From Parapusillimonas sp013416435 (GTDB lineage: Bacteria > Pseudomonadota > Gammaproteobacteria > Burkholderiales > Burkholderiaceae_B), in the NCBI RefSeq assembly GCF_052180245.1, contig NZ_CP197474.1:992001-1056000 (forward strand): DNA of 64,000 bases, written 5' to 3'. A program made the translations under genes and the position numbers. The notes under the pieces are model-generated. The model was not told the origin of the DNA. It was given only the letters and a program-made list of their open reading frames with translations, and did no database searches. This document shows positions 1 through 8,460 of the stretch, piece by piece; position 1 is the first letter of the stretch, and every line of letters begins with the position of its first letter.

Positions 1-360
1 ATCGAGGCGGATTTCAACCTGGTGGGCAGCGGTCTGACGCACGCGGAACCTTTGTTGGAACCCTTCATGCGAGCCGCGCGGCGCGCCATCCGGCAAGGCG
101 CCGAGGCCATCATTCCCGGCCAGCTCTATCTCAGTGAGGCCATTGTCCGGGCGGGTGTCACGCGTATCGACGACGCCCCCATCGTCGACGGCCTGAGCGC
201 CAACCTGAAGATGGCGGAAATCATGGCGGACCTGAAAGCGCTCGGCATCGGCGTGACGCGGCGCGGGTATCAGCACGCACGGCCTCCCGCCGAAATGATC
301 GCTCACGCTCGCCGCATTCAAAAGCGCGACGAACACATCCCCCACCCGTCCACCTTTTAG
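1..360 (+). CDS. Asp/Glu/hydantoin racemase-like protein, 3' part only
   Basis: The reading frame is open from the first base, so the N-terminus lies outside the window; about 119 residues remain before the TAG. The segment GAEAIIPGQLYLSEAIVRAG followed by a PIVDG motif fits the C-terminal lobe of the aspartate/glutamate/hydantoin racemase superfamily. In classical racemases the second catalytic Cys sits in a GC motif in this strand; here the corresponding stretch reads PGQ, so the Cys appears absent. It may belong to a subgroup with another activity. A Bug receptor remnant follows 68 bp downstream, a common neighbour of such enzymes in Alcaligenaceae. The family call is reasonable; the substrate is unknown. 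Confidence 0.6.
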   Translation: MEADFNLVGSGLTHAEPLLEPFMRAARRAIRQGAEAIIPGQLYLSEAIVRAGVTRIDDAPIVDGLSANLKMAEIMADLKALGIGVTRRGYQHARPPAEMIAHARRIQKRDEHIPHPSTF

Positions 361-428
361 CGTCGCGAGCCCTGGCTATCGGCGCTGTTTCCTTTCGTGA
401 TGCCGTTTCCAACAAGGAGGTGCTGTCC

Positions 429-727
429 ATGCTCAAACTGAACAAGCTCGGCGGGTTGCTCGCGGGTGCCATACTGTGCATCGGCGCCGCCGCACATTCA
501 CCATCTGGTACGGGATACTGGCGCCGGCCGGCACACCGGACGAGGTGGTGAAAAAAGTAGGGGACGCCATCCGCCAGGTCGTGGCCACGCCCGAAATGAA
601 AGAAAAGCTTGAAAAGATAGGATCCGATCCCATGGTCCAGACCCCCGAGGAATTCGCCGCCTTCATCGGCAAAGAGAATAAAAAGTGGGCGGACATCGTC
701 GAGAAATCCGGCGCTGCGAAAGAGTAG
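429..727 (+). pseudogene. Bug-family (TctC-type) receptor remnant with internal deletion
   Basis: A strong ribosome binding site (AAGGAGG, 414-420) precedes ATG 429, which begins a typical signal peptide (MLKLNKLGGLLAGAILCIGA). After about 25 codons the frame goes wrong and soon stops. A different frame (from about 495) then gives the last 75 residues of a Bug receptor: WYGILAPAGTP, a helix around EVVKKVGDAI, and a C-terminal EEFAAFIGKENKKW segment, ending at TAG 727. Intact paralogues in this window are about 325 residues, so roughly 220 codons are missing and the two ends are out of frame. The clean join of start and tail indicates a deletion. It would not give a working receptor. Confidence 0.8.
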
Positions 728-729
728 AA

Positions 730-816
730 GGGGGGCAGACCCCGTACAGGGTCTGACCCCATGCTGGGATTTCGTTCATCGAGGCCGGGGTCTGACCCCG
801 CATGGGGTCTGACCCC
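730..816. repeat. Palindromic GGGGTCAGACCCC repeat, two copies
   Basis: Copies lie at 730-760 and 787-816. The second is near-canonical: two 13-nt arms around a 4-nt centre (GCAT), each arm itself an inverted repeat around one central base. The first copy is degenerate in its left arm. They fill the space between the Bug remnant and the DUF2946 gene. Confidence 0.9.
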
Positions 817-862
817 TTCCACCATGCTAAGATTTCGCCCATAGCGTCCCGCCCATAAGCTC

Positions 863-1246
863 ATGGCCACCCATCTGTCGATGCTCCGACGAACCAGTTG
901 GTGTTTGCTGGTTGCGTTCCTGTTTGCCGTGTTCGCCCCTACCGCCAAGACGGTCTGGGCGGGCGAAGCATCGCAGGTCGTATGGGTGCATCTTTGCACC
1001 GCCGATGGCGGAAGGCTCATTGCGCTGGATGAAAACGGGGATCCTGCCACGGATCTCGACAGCGGCGATCTTCATGCAGGCCATTGCCTGCTTTGCTTTC
1101 ACCCTTGCGACATTCCCTCATGCACGGCCGCCGTCCCGACGGCTGCCGTCACTGTGCTGCGCTTCCAGCCTCCCGGCAAGGACTTCGTCCACGAGAACCG
1201 AGTCTGGAAGACGCCTCCCTCCAGGGCGCCACCCGTTCCTGCTTGA
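863..1246 (+). CDS. DUF2946-type small exported protein
   Basis: A 127-residue protein with an N-terminal hydrophobic segment (about residues 8-30, CLLVAFLFAVFAPTAKTV) that is likely a signal peptide or anchor. A HCLLCFHPC cluster follows near residue 92, plus a further Cys. Cys/His spacing of this kind is typical of DUF2946 proteins, which often sit beside TonB-dependent metal receptors and copper chaperones. It lies 65 bp upstream of a TonB receptor on the same strand, so a metal-linked periplasmic role is inferred. No clear Shine-Dalgarno precedes ATG 863. A second DUF2946-like gene is at 35616. Confidence 0.6.
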   Translation: MATHLSMLRRTSWCLLVAFLFAVFAPTAKTVWAGEASQVVWVHLCTADGGRLIALDENGDPATDLDSGDLHAGHCLLCFHPCDIPSCTAAVPTAAVTVLRFQPPGKDFVHENRVWKTPPSRAPPVPA

Positions 1247-1311
1247 TCCCTTACGACACGCACGGATTCCTCGGATTCCGTGCACCGCTTTGACTTCTTC
1301 AGGGAATCAAC

Positions 1312-3477
1312 ATGAACTTCCTACGTATCGGCGTGGTGGCGCCGAACCGGCGGGGACGCGGTCTCGCGACCGTGGCTCCGCACATCGCCGTCTTCGTGCT
1401 TTCAATGGGGGCGTCTACGTCGCATGCCCAGGGCGGCACCGCCACCTTACCGGCCATCGTGATCAAGAGCCAATCGACCGCCGTCCTGGACACGCCCGCG
1501 TCCACAGGCTCCAGCCTGAATCTCACTCCCCGCGAAACGCCCGCGAGCCTCGACATCATCCGCCGCGAGCAATTGGAGGAGCGCGGTGATGCAAGCGTGC
1601 TCGAAGCCATCACCCGGGCGGGCGGAATCAGCGCAATGGGCCACCCGGGAAACGGCGGGTCCGCGCTGTCTTCGCGAGGCTTCACCGACAGCACGTCGGT
1701 CATGCGCCTGTATGACGGCATGCGGCAGTATGGCGGGGTGGGCGTCACCTTTCCGTTCGATACATGGTCCATCGAACGAATAGAGGTCCTGCGCGGGCCC
1801 GCGTCGGTGGTGTATGGCGACGGCGCCATTGGCGGTGTCGTCAATGTGATTCCCCGGCGACCCCGGCACGGACCGGTGGAGAACGAGCTGCAGCTCGCTG
1901 CCGGGACGCAGGACACGGCCCGGTTCGCCTTCGACAGCAGCGGCGGCCTGACCGACAAGCTGGCTTATCGATTCGACATGAGCGGAAGCCGGAGCGAAAA
2001 CTGGGTGGACCGCGGCCGGTCTCGCGACCTTACTTTGTCGGGGGCGCTGCAATGGGATGCCACGCGCGACCTGAGCCTGACCTTGAGCCATGCGCAGGGT
2101 TATCAGAAGCCCATGCGCTACTTCGGAACGCCACTGGTCGAAGGGCGCCCCGCGGGCGAGCTCAGGGACGAGAACTACAACATCGCGGATGGCCTAATCC
2201 GGTATCGGGATGCCTGGACGGAGCTGGATGCGCTTTGGACGCCGGGCGATGACACCACGGTCAAGGCCAAGCTTTACCATGTCCGCAGCAAGCGGGATTG
2301 GAGAAATGCCGAAAAATACGTATACAACCCTTCCACGAGGCTGATCGACCGTTCCGACAACACCGAGATCGGCCATGACCAGAAGCAGGTGGGCCTGACC
2401 GCCAACGCGGCTTTCGACGGTCGCCTGGGCGCATTCAAGAACACGTTCTCGGTCGGCTTCGACATCAACCGCAGCAGCTTTCAGCACACCAACAACACCT
2501 ACGCGGGCAGCTCCGGGCCCGTCGACCCTTACGATCCGGTCCCGGGATACTTTCACAGCGACTATCCGACGATACCGCGCTACCGCAACGAGGCCCTCCA
2601 ATATGCCTTGTTCATGGAGAACCGGACGGAGCTCACGCCGGAGTGGTCGGTGATCGCGGGCTTGCGCCATGACCGCGCCAAGGTCTCGCGCGACGACCTC
2701 GTCTCATCCTCGCGGGTACTGGATCGCAGCTATTCGGACACGGGCTTTCGAGTCGGAACGGTATTTCAGCTGCGGCCCGACCTCTCTCTGTATGCGCAGT
2801 ATTCGGAAGCCGCCGATCCGGTGAGCGGCATATTGATGCTGAGCCCCGCAAACAGCGAGTTCGAGATGGCGAGAGGGCGCCAGATCGAGGTGGGGCTGAA
2901 GCAGAGCCTTCTCGACGGCAAGGGCGAGTGGACATTGGCGCTCTATCACATCAGGAAGACCGACCTGCTGACGCGCGACGCCTTGGACCCCGCCCGGCGT
3001 GTCCAGGTAGGGGCGCAATCCTCGCGGGGGATCGAAGCCTCGCTGTCCATGGAACTGGCCCGTCACTGGCGACTCGAGGCCAACGCCACCATGCTGCGCG
3101 CCCGGTACGACGACTTCACCGAATCCTCCGGCTCGCCGCCGGTGGCAGTGACGCGCAACGGGAAGGTTCCGCCCAATGTCGCCCAGCGCCTCGCCAACCT
3201 GTGGCTGAGCTGGGAGTTCTCGCCGGGGTGGACGGCCATGGGGGGCGTGCAGTATGTGGGCAAGCGCTACGCCGACAATGCCAACACGCTGGAGCTGCCT
3301 TCCTATACCACGACCGACTTGGCACTGCGCTGGCGGCTTGATAAAGACACGACGCTGACCGCGCGCGGCTACAACGTCTTCGACAAAGCCTACTTCACCA
3401 CCGCCTATTACACGCCTACGCAATGGCTGTATGGGCCGGGCCGCCGCTTCGAACTGACCTTCAATCATAGGTTCTGA
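1312..3477 (+). CDS. TonB-dependent siderophore/metal receptor
   Basis: The 721-residue product has a signal peptide ending near SHAQ (about residue 43) and a possible TonB box (TLPAIVI). A plug domain follows with SSRGFTDS, RIEVLRGPASVVYGDGAIGG and VVNVIPRR, all hallmarks of the ferrisiderophore class. The long beta-barrel ends with YNVFDKAYFTT and a terminal Phe, the usual outer-membrane assembly signal. It would import a metal chelate across the outer membrane using TonB-ExbBD, which is not in this window. The downstream PepSY gene starts 22 bp later and probably shares the transcript. The ligand cannot be read from sequence; the DUF2946 neighbour leaves copper possible as well as iron. 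Confidence 0.9.
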   Translation: MNFLRIGVVAPNRRGRGLATVAPHIAVFVLSMGASTSHAQGGTATLPAIVIKSQSTAVLDTPASTGSSLNLTPRETPASLDIIRREQLEERGDASVLEAITRAGGISAMGHPGNGGSALSSRGFTDSTSVMRLYDGMRQYGGVGVTFPFDTWSIERIEVLRGPASVVYGDGAIGGVVNVIPRRPRHGPVENELQLAAGTQDTARFAFDSSGGLTDKLAYRFDMSGSRSENWVDRGRSRDLTLSGALQWDATRDLSLTLSHAQGYQKPMRYFGTPLVEGRPAGELRDENYNIADGLIRYRDAWTELDALWTPGDDTTVKAKLYHVRSKRDWRNAEKYVYNPSTRLIDRSDNTEIGHDQKQVGLTANAAFDGRLGAFKNTFSVGFDINRSSFQHTNNTYAGSSGPVDPYDPVPGYFHSDYPTIPRYRNEALQYALFMENRTELTPEWSVIAGLRHDRAKVSRDDLVSSSRVLDRSYSDTGFRVGTVFQLRPDLSLYAQYSEAADPVSGILMLSPANSEFEMARGRQIEVGLKQSLLDGKGEWTLALYHIRKTDLLTRDALDPARRVQVGAQSSRGIEASLSMELARHWRLEANATMLRARYDDFTESSGSPPVAVTRNGKVPPNVAQRLANLWLSWEFSPGWTAMGGVQYVGKRYADNANTLELPSYTTTDLALRWRLDKDTTLTARGYNVFDKAYFTTAYYTPTQWLYGPGRRFELTFNHRF

Positions 3478-3499
3478 CGGTGGAAGGGGAGAACGATCC

Positions 3500-4990
3500 A
3501 TGGGCAAAATGAAGCGTCTGGTCTATCTGGCGCATCGATGGATGGGCATCGGGGGCTGCGTCTTGATGCTGCTGTGGTTCATCAGCGGGGTGGTGATGCT
3601 GTATGTGGGCTACCCCAAGCTGACGCCGTCGGAGCGCTTGGCGACATTGCCCGCGCTTACCGAGGACGCATGCTGCGTGCCGCTCGGCGACCTCGAAGGC
3701 CGGTCGCCGGGCGATTCCATGGCGATGGCCGTGTTGACATCGATCGGCGGTCGGCCGGCTTATGTCTTGCGAAAAGCGCCCGACCGCATGCAGGCGGTTT
3801 CGGCGCTGACCGGGTCCGCGTTGCAAAAGCCGGCCACCGCCGGCGATGCCATGCTCTCCGCGCAGGCTTTCGCCGGCGCAACGGCCTCGACCTACCTCGG
3901 CGAAGTCCAGGAAGATCGCTGGACCCATGGCCGCGGCCTGGACATACACCGGCCGCTGCACAAGGTCCAGGTTTCCTCGCCGGAGCCGTCCACTTTGTAT
4001 GTGTCCTCGGCAACCGGACAGGTGGTGCTGGATGCGCCACATAGCCAGCAGCGATGGAATTACGTGGGCGCATGGCTGCATTGGCTCTATATGCTGCGCT
4101 TCCAGTCCGTCGATCCGGTCTGGTCATGGATCGTGATCGTGCTGTCCGGGGCGGGAACGGTGCTGGCGGCCAGCGGAGTGTGCGTCGGCATCTGGCGCTG
4201 GCGTTTCAGAGGCCGGTACAAGTCGGGATCGCGCTCGCCCTATCGCTCGCCGATGATGAAGTGGCACCACATGGGCGGACTGCTCTTCGGCGCGTTCCTT
4301 TGCTTGTGGATCTTCAGCGGGCTGATGTCCATGAACCCCGGTCGCGTGTTCTCTCCGCATGCCTCGCCCGACATGGCCTCCTATAGAGGAGCGGCCGCCA
4401 CGGATTTTTCCGGTCTGCATGATCCACGGCGCATTCTTGCGGCTCTGAGCGACACCGGTTTCGTCCCGGTCGAACTGGCATGGCTGAGCCTGGCAGGCCA
4501 ACCCTATGTGCTGGCCTACGATGCGGCGGCCGATACCCGGCTGGTAAGGGCGGAAGGCAAGGGGTTGAGCGTCGGCGATCGCTGGCGTCCGGAGGAAATC
4601 CGGTCGGCGGCGGCCGCTTTGTTCCAGGCCGATATCGTGCGTCAATCGTTATTGTCGGAATATGACGCCTACTATTACCAGCGGCATGCCGAAGCCATGA
4701 ACGGCGGGGCAAAGCGGGGGTTGCCGGTCTTGATGCTGGAGTTTGCGGATCCGGACAACACGCGGGTGTACGTCGACCTGCGCACGGCAGATGTGAATCT
4801 GAGCCTTGCCCGATCGGAAAGAGCGGGCCGCTGGCTGTTCTATTTTCTGCACAGCTGGGATACACCGCCGCTGCTCAAAGCGGGCGGGCTGCGCGATGCG
4901 GCGATGATTCTCTTGAGCCTTGGGGGCGCTCTGATCGCGATGACCGGTATTGTCATTGGATGGCGCAGGCTTTTCCGGGACGTTCGATGA
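3500..4990 (+). CDS. PepSY-associated transmembrane protein (putative ferric-siderophore reductase type)
   Basis: A 496-residue inner-membrane protein preceded by a good ribosome binding site (AAGGGGAGA). It opens with KRLVYLAHRWMGIGG and a membrane helix (about residues 15-38), the PepSY_TM signature. A periplasmic region, a helix pair (about 205-235 and 255-280) with a conserved KWHHMGG, another periplasmic part, and a final helix (about 465-488) after FLHSWDTPP follow. Proteins of this build commonly pair with TonB receptors and are thought to reduce or release the imported metal; that role is inferred from the family and the 22-bp spacing. No enzymatic motif settles it. Confidence 0.8.
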   Translation: MGKMKRLVYLAHRWMGIGGCVLMLLWFISGVVMLYVGYPKLTPSERLATLPALTEDACCVPLGDLEGRSPGDSMAMAVLTSIGGRPAYVLRKAPDRMQAVSALTGSALQKPATAGDAMLSAQAFAGATASTYLGEVQEDRWTHGRGLDIHRPLHKVQVSSPEPSTLYVSSATGQVVLDAPHSQQRWNYVGAWLHWLYMLRFQSVDPVWSWIVIVLSGAGTVLAASGVCVGIWRWRFRGRYKSGSRSPYRSPMMKWHHMGGLLFGAFLCLWIFSGLMSMNPGRVFSPHASPDMASYRGAAATDFSGLHDPRRILAALSDTGFVPVELAWLSLAGQPYVLAYDAAADTRLVRAEGKGLSVGDRWRPEEIRSAAAALFQADIVRQSLLSEYDAYYYQRHAEAMNGGAKRGLPVLMLEFADPDNTRVYVDLRTADVNLSLARSERAGRWLFYFLHSWDTPPLLKAGGLRDAAMILLSLGGALIAMTGIVIGWRRLFRDVR

Positions 4991-5073
4991 TACACTCGTG
5001 CGGTCCTGTATGGACGACGACGCGGGCTTCGTTCGTGCCGCCCGCGGATTCGATGAATAAGAAGGGGGCATCC

Positions 5074-5283
5074 ATGCACTACATCATCCAGATTCTCGCA
5101 GCCATACTCGTGGGCACCGCCATCGGCGCCATTCTGGGTCCACGCAATAAAGTGCTTTTCGTCGGCTCCGCCGTTGCAATTGCGCTGGGCCTGGTGGCTA
5201 TTTTTACAGCGTCCTGGGTCATGCTGGCCATCGGCACCGCCGTCTTCCTGGTGGTCCAGGGCATGCAGCGTGCTCACGCGTAG
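5074..5283 (+). CDS. Small two-helix membrane protein, unknown function
   Basis: ATG 5074 is chosen because GAAGGGGG (5061-5068) sits just upstream; an in-frame ATG at 5053 precedes that site. The 69-residue product has hydrophobic segments at about residues 3-20 and 28-62 with little else. It lies 83 bp after the PepSY gene on the same strand and may be the last gene of that transcript, since a palindromic repeat cluster begins 8 bp after its stop. I do not recognise a family. Confidence 0.55.
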   Translation: MHYIIQILAAILVGTAIGAILGPRNKVLFVGSAVAIALGLVAIFTASWVMLAIGTAVFLVVQGMQRAHA

Positions 5284-5290
5284 GGGAAAA

Positions 5291-5364
5291 GGGGTCGTAC
5301 CCCGTACGGGGTACGACCCCAAGGGCAGGTAACGGGGTCAGACCCCCATGCGGGGTCTGACCCC
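5291..5364. repeat. Palindromic repeat, two copies (one with compensated arm changes)
   Basis: The copy at 5291-5320 has arms GGGGTCGTACCCC and GGGGTACGACCCC: both differ from the canonical arm but are still exact reverse complements of each other. The second copy is 5334-5364. They separate the small membrane gene from the entericidin terminator. Confidence 0.9.
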
Positions 5365-5402
5365 AAAAAAATGGCGGTGAGGCTACGGAACCCCACCGCC
5401 AT
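5365..5402 (-). terminator. Rho-independent terminator of the entericidin gene
   Basis: On the minus strand ATGGCGGTG pairs with CACCGCCAT (5371-5402) and is followed directly by a run of T residues (the A run at 5365-5370). It lies 19 bp past the entericidin stop. Confidence 0.8.
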
Positions 5403-5420
5403 CCCATCGCGATGCCGGCC

Positions 5421-5546
5421 CTAGCCGGCTTTTTGTTGTATCTTTTCTCCGCCGCGCTCTATATCCTGCCCCGCGCCGCGCATCGTGTTGGTGCATCCTG
5501 CTACAAACGCAAGAGCGATCACCATCGATAAGATTTTTATTTTCAT
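5421..5546 (-). CDS. ecnB: Entericidin A/B-family small lipoprotein
   Basis: A 41-residue ORF starting at 5546 after AGGAGA. The protein begins MKIKILSMVIALAFVAGCTN, with a lipobox LVAGC-type site (FVAGC, Cys18), then TMRGAGQDIERGGEKIQQKAG. The GxGxDI-xxGGexIq pattern is the entericidin signature. Such peptides are membrane-anchored lipoproteins; EcnB promotes bacteriolysis in stationary phase in enterobacteria and EcnA counteracts it. Only one member is seen here, so toxin or structural roles cannot be separated. It is monocistronic, ending in the terminator at 5365-5402. Confidence 0.85.
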   Translation of the reverse strand: MKIKILSMVIALAFVAGCTNTMRGAGQDIERGGEKIQQKAG

Positions 5547-5648
5547 GCTTTTCTCCTGACCAAAGATAACTGCAAGCGTCCCGTCCGCCCGGCGGCGGTT
5601 CGGATCCGATCGAGGCTCAGCAAGCGGCGTGCCTGGCCCAGGAGCGTA

Positions 5649-5729
5649 GGGTCAGACCCCCTTCGGGGTCTGACCCCGCAAAGAAGCAGCAAAGAATCAG
5701 GGTCAGACCCCGTACGGGGTCTGACCCTT
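5649..5729. repeat. Palindromic repeat, two copies
   Basis: Copies at 5649-5677 and about 5700-5729. The second has its outermost pair changed on both sides (A in the left arm, T in the right), keeping the stem paired. They lie between the aconitase stop and the entericidin promoter region. Confidence 0.9.
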
Positions 5730-5749
5730 GACCCTCGACCCAAACGGAA

Positions 5750-8446
5750 TCAGGCCGTTGCCGGGGCTTGGCCCCCCATCAGGAAATGATCGAGCATGCT
5801 GATCAGTATGCCGCCTTTGCGCCATACCGCCTCTTCGTGCACCGTGTTCAATCGTGCCTGGAGGCGTATCGTCCGGGTGCCGTCGGCGTCCGTGATACGG
5901 CAGTCGATCCAGCCGTTAGGCTGTATCGTGTCGGGAACGTCGATGTCGAAGCGGGTCTCGGCGGTGATGCCCAGCGAGTTTCGCGTGACGCCAGGCTCGA
6001 ATTGCAGCGGCAGTACGCCCATGTTCACCAGGTTCGAGCGGTGTATGCGTTCGAAGCTCTCGGCCAGTACCGCCTGGACGCCAAGCAGGCGGGTTCCTTT
6101 TGCCGCCCAGTCGCGCGACGACCCGGTCCCGTATTCCCGCCCCGCCACGACCACCACCGGCACGCTGGCCGCAAGATAATGCATGGCGGCGTCATAGATC
6201 GACGCCACGCGGCGCTCCGGCATGACGAGCGTGCTTCCCGCTGGGCCTTGCGGCAGCAATTCGTTGGCCAGCCGACCGCCGGTAAAGGTGCCGCGCATCA
6301 TGACCTCGTGGTTACCGCGCCGCGCGATGAAGGTATGCAGCCCGGATGGCGAGACGCCGCAATCCTGCAGATAGCGGCCCGCCGGGATATCCGGGCGTAT
6401 GCCGTCGGCCGGCGAGATGTTGTCCGTGGTCACGCTGTCGCCCAGGACGAGCAGCGGCCGGGCACCGCACACCGCCCGGTTTGCCGGCGGCCGCTGGTCG
6501 ATGTACGGGGGCCGGCGTACGTAGGTGCTGTCGGGATCCCATTCATAGAGCATCGAGCCGCCCGAGGGCAGCGTCTGCCATCCGGCGTCGCCTTTGCTGA
6601 TGTCGGCGTACTGCGTGCGAAAGCGGTCCGGCGTGACGTAGCGCTTCTCGATCTCCTTGATCTCGGCATTGTCCGGCCAGATGTCGGACAAATACACGGG
6701 CGAGCCGTCAGGCGCAAGGCCCAGCGGCTCCTTGGTCAGGTCCATGCGTACACTGCCTGCAAGCGCGTAGGCGACGACCAGCGGCGGTGAAAGCAGATAA
6801 TTGGCGCGGGCGAGCGGGTGGATGCGACCCTCGAAGTTCCGGTTGCCGGACAGTACGGCTGAAACGGTGAGGCCCCGGCTTTCGATGGCGGACTGGACGT
6901 CCGGCGCGATCGGGCCCGAGCCGCCGCCGCAGCTGGCGCAGCCATAGCCGGCAAGATGGAAGCCCAGGCCGTCCAGATCGGCTTGCAGGCCGCTGGCCCG
7001 CAGGTAGTCGCTGACGACTTTCGAGCCGGGCGTGAACGAGGTCTTGACCCATTCGCGCACCCGCAGGCCTCTGGCGCGGGCCTTGCGCGCCAGCAGCGCC
7101 GCGGCGATCATCGCGCTGGGATTGGAAGTGTTGGTACAGCTCGTGATGGCGGCAAGAATGACCGCGCCATGATCGAGTTGCGCCGGGGCGGCGGCCGACG
7201 CGCGAGGCCCCGCTTGCGGGCAGGCGGCGAGGAAAGAGGCCGGAATATCCGGCAGGGCCACACGCTCATGCGGCCTGCGCGGTCCCGCGGCGCTGGGCTC
7301 CACCGTGGCCAGATCCAGCTCGACGACGCGCGAGAATTCCGGTTCGGGGGCGTCAGCATCGCGCCACAGCCCTTGCAGGCGGCAGTAGCGCTCGACCAGT
7401 TCGATGGCGTCTTCGTCGCGGGCGGATCGGCGCAAGTAATCTATGGTGGTCGCGTCCACCGGGAAGAACCCACAGGTGGAGCCGTACTCCGGGGACATAT
7501 TGGCCAGGGTCGCGCGGTCTTCCAGCGTCAGCGCGTCACTGTCCAGGGCGGGACCGGTGAATTCGACGAAACTTTCCACCACTTTGGCCTCGCGCAGCAA
7601 GCGAGTCAGGGTGAGCACGATGTCGGCCGCGGTAACGCCGGCCTTCGGACGATTCAGCAGGCGCACGCCAACCGTTGGCGGCAACAGGAAAGACAGCGGT
7701 TCGCCCAGCATGGCCGCTTCCGCTTCGATGCCTCCCACTCCCCAGCCCAGCACGCCGACCGCATTGATCATGGCGGTATGGCTGTCGGTGCCGGCGAGCG
7801 TATCGGGATAGGCCAGCGGCGGGTCCTGGCTGTGGTCGACGAACACCACGCGCGCCAGATGCTCCAAATTGATCTGGTGCAGGATGCCGGCGCCCGGGGG
7901 AACGATGGAGAGATTGTCGACCGCATGCTGCGCCCATTTCAGGAAGGTGTAGCGCTCGCGATTGCGGCGATACTCCAGGGCGACGTTCAAGTCGAGCGCG
8001 CCATCCTTGCCGGCATGATCGACCTCCAGCGAGTGGTCGACGATGAGTTCGACGGGGATGCGCGGATTGATTCTGGACGGATCGCCGCCGGCGCGCGCCA
8101 TGGCGTCCCGCATGGTGGCCAGGTCTATCAGCGCCGGAATGCCGCTGACGTCTTGTGCCATCACGCGTGCGAGCATCAGCGGTATGGTGTCTTTGCCGAC
8201 ACGCTCGTGATAGTTGCGCAGCACTTCAAGCGGCAGCGTGCCGCCGACGTCATCGCGATCGGCATGGCGCAGCAGGTTTTCAAGCAGGACACGGATCGAA
8301 TAAGGCAGGCGGTCAAGCTTCGCCTCGGCGAACTCCGCCAACTCGGGCAGGGAATAATAGGCGTAGCGCTTGCCGCCGGATTCGAAAACCCGGCGGCAAC
8401 GCGAACGCAGCGCGTCGGCTGCGTCGTGAAGAGAAGGATTGGTCAT
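5750..8446 (-). CDS. acnA: Aconitate hydratase A-type enzyme (divergent paralogue)
   Basis: Start chosen at 8446 (MTNPSLHDAADALRSR), giving 898 residues. Family motifs are clear: VDHSLEVDHAG, PPGAGILHQINLEHLA, GTDSHTAMINAVGVLGWG, ITSCTNTSNPS (first cluster Cys), GYGCASCGGGSGPI (other two cluster Cys) and GREYGTGSSRDWAAKG in the swivelling domain. It should carry a 4Fe-4S cluster and interconvert citrate, cis-aconitate and isocitrate, or a close analogue. The second Cys motif normally reads GYGCTTCIGNSGPL in AcnA, so this copy looks specialised. It starts 14 bp after a Bug receptor gene and is probably co-transcribed with it, which suggests a catabolic rather than housekeeping role. A 2-methylcitrate-pathway AcnD is a less likely alternative. 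Confidence 0.85.
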   Translation of the reverse strand: MTNPSLHDAADALRSRCRRVFESGGKRYAYYSLPELAEFAEAKLDRLPYSIRVLLENLLRHADRDDVGGTLPLEVLRNYHERVGKDTIPLMLARVMAQDVSGIPALIDLATMRDAMARAGGDPSRINPRIPVELIVDHSLEVDHAGKDGALDLNVALEYRRNRERYTFLKWAQHAVDNLSIVPPGAGILHQINLEHLARVVFVDHSQDPPLAYPDTLAGTDSHTAMINAVGVLGWGVGGIEAEAAMLGEPLSFLLPPTVGVRLLNRPKAGVTAADIVLTLTRLLREAKVVESFVEFTGPALDSDALTLEDRATLANMSPEYGSTCGFFPVDATTIDYLRRSARDEDAIELVERYCRLQGLWRDADAPEPEFSRVVELDLATVEPSAAGPRRPHERVALPDIPASFLAACPQAGPRASAAAPAQLDHGAVILAAITSCTNTSNPSAMIAAALLARKARARGLRVREWVKTSFTPGSKVVSDYLRASGLQADLDGLGFHLAGYGCASCGGGSGPIAPDVQSAIESRGLTVSAVLSGNRNFEGRIHPLARANYLLSPPLVVAYALAGSVRMDLTKEPLGLAPDGSPVYLSDIWPDNAEIKEIEKRYVTPDRFRTQYADISKGDAGWQTLPSGGSMLYEWDPDSTYVRRPPYIDQRPPANRAVCGARPLLVLGDSVTTDNISPADGIRPDIPAGRYLQDCGVSPSGLHTFIARRGNHEVMMRGTFTGGRLANELLPQGPAGSTLVMPERRVASIYDAAMHYLAASVPVVVVAGREYGTGSSRDWAAKGTRLLGVQAVLAESFERIHRSNLVNMGVLPLQFEPGVTRNSLGITAETRFDIDVPDTIQPNGWIDCRITDADGTRTIRLQARLNTVHEEAVWRKGGILISMLDHFLMGGQAPATA

Positions 8447-8460
8447 GGTTCCCGCAGGTA

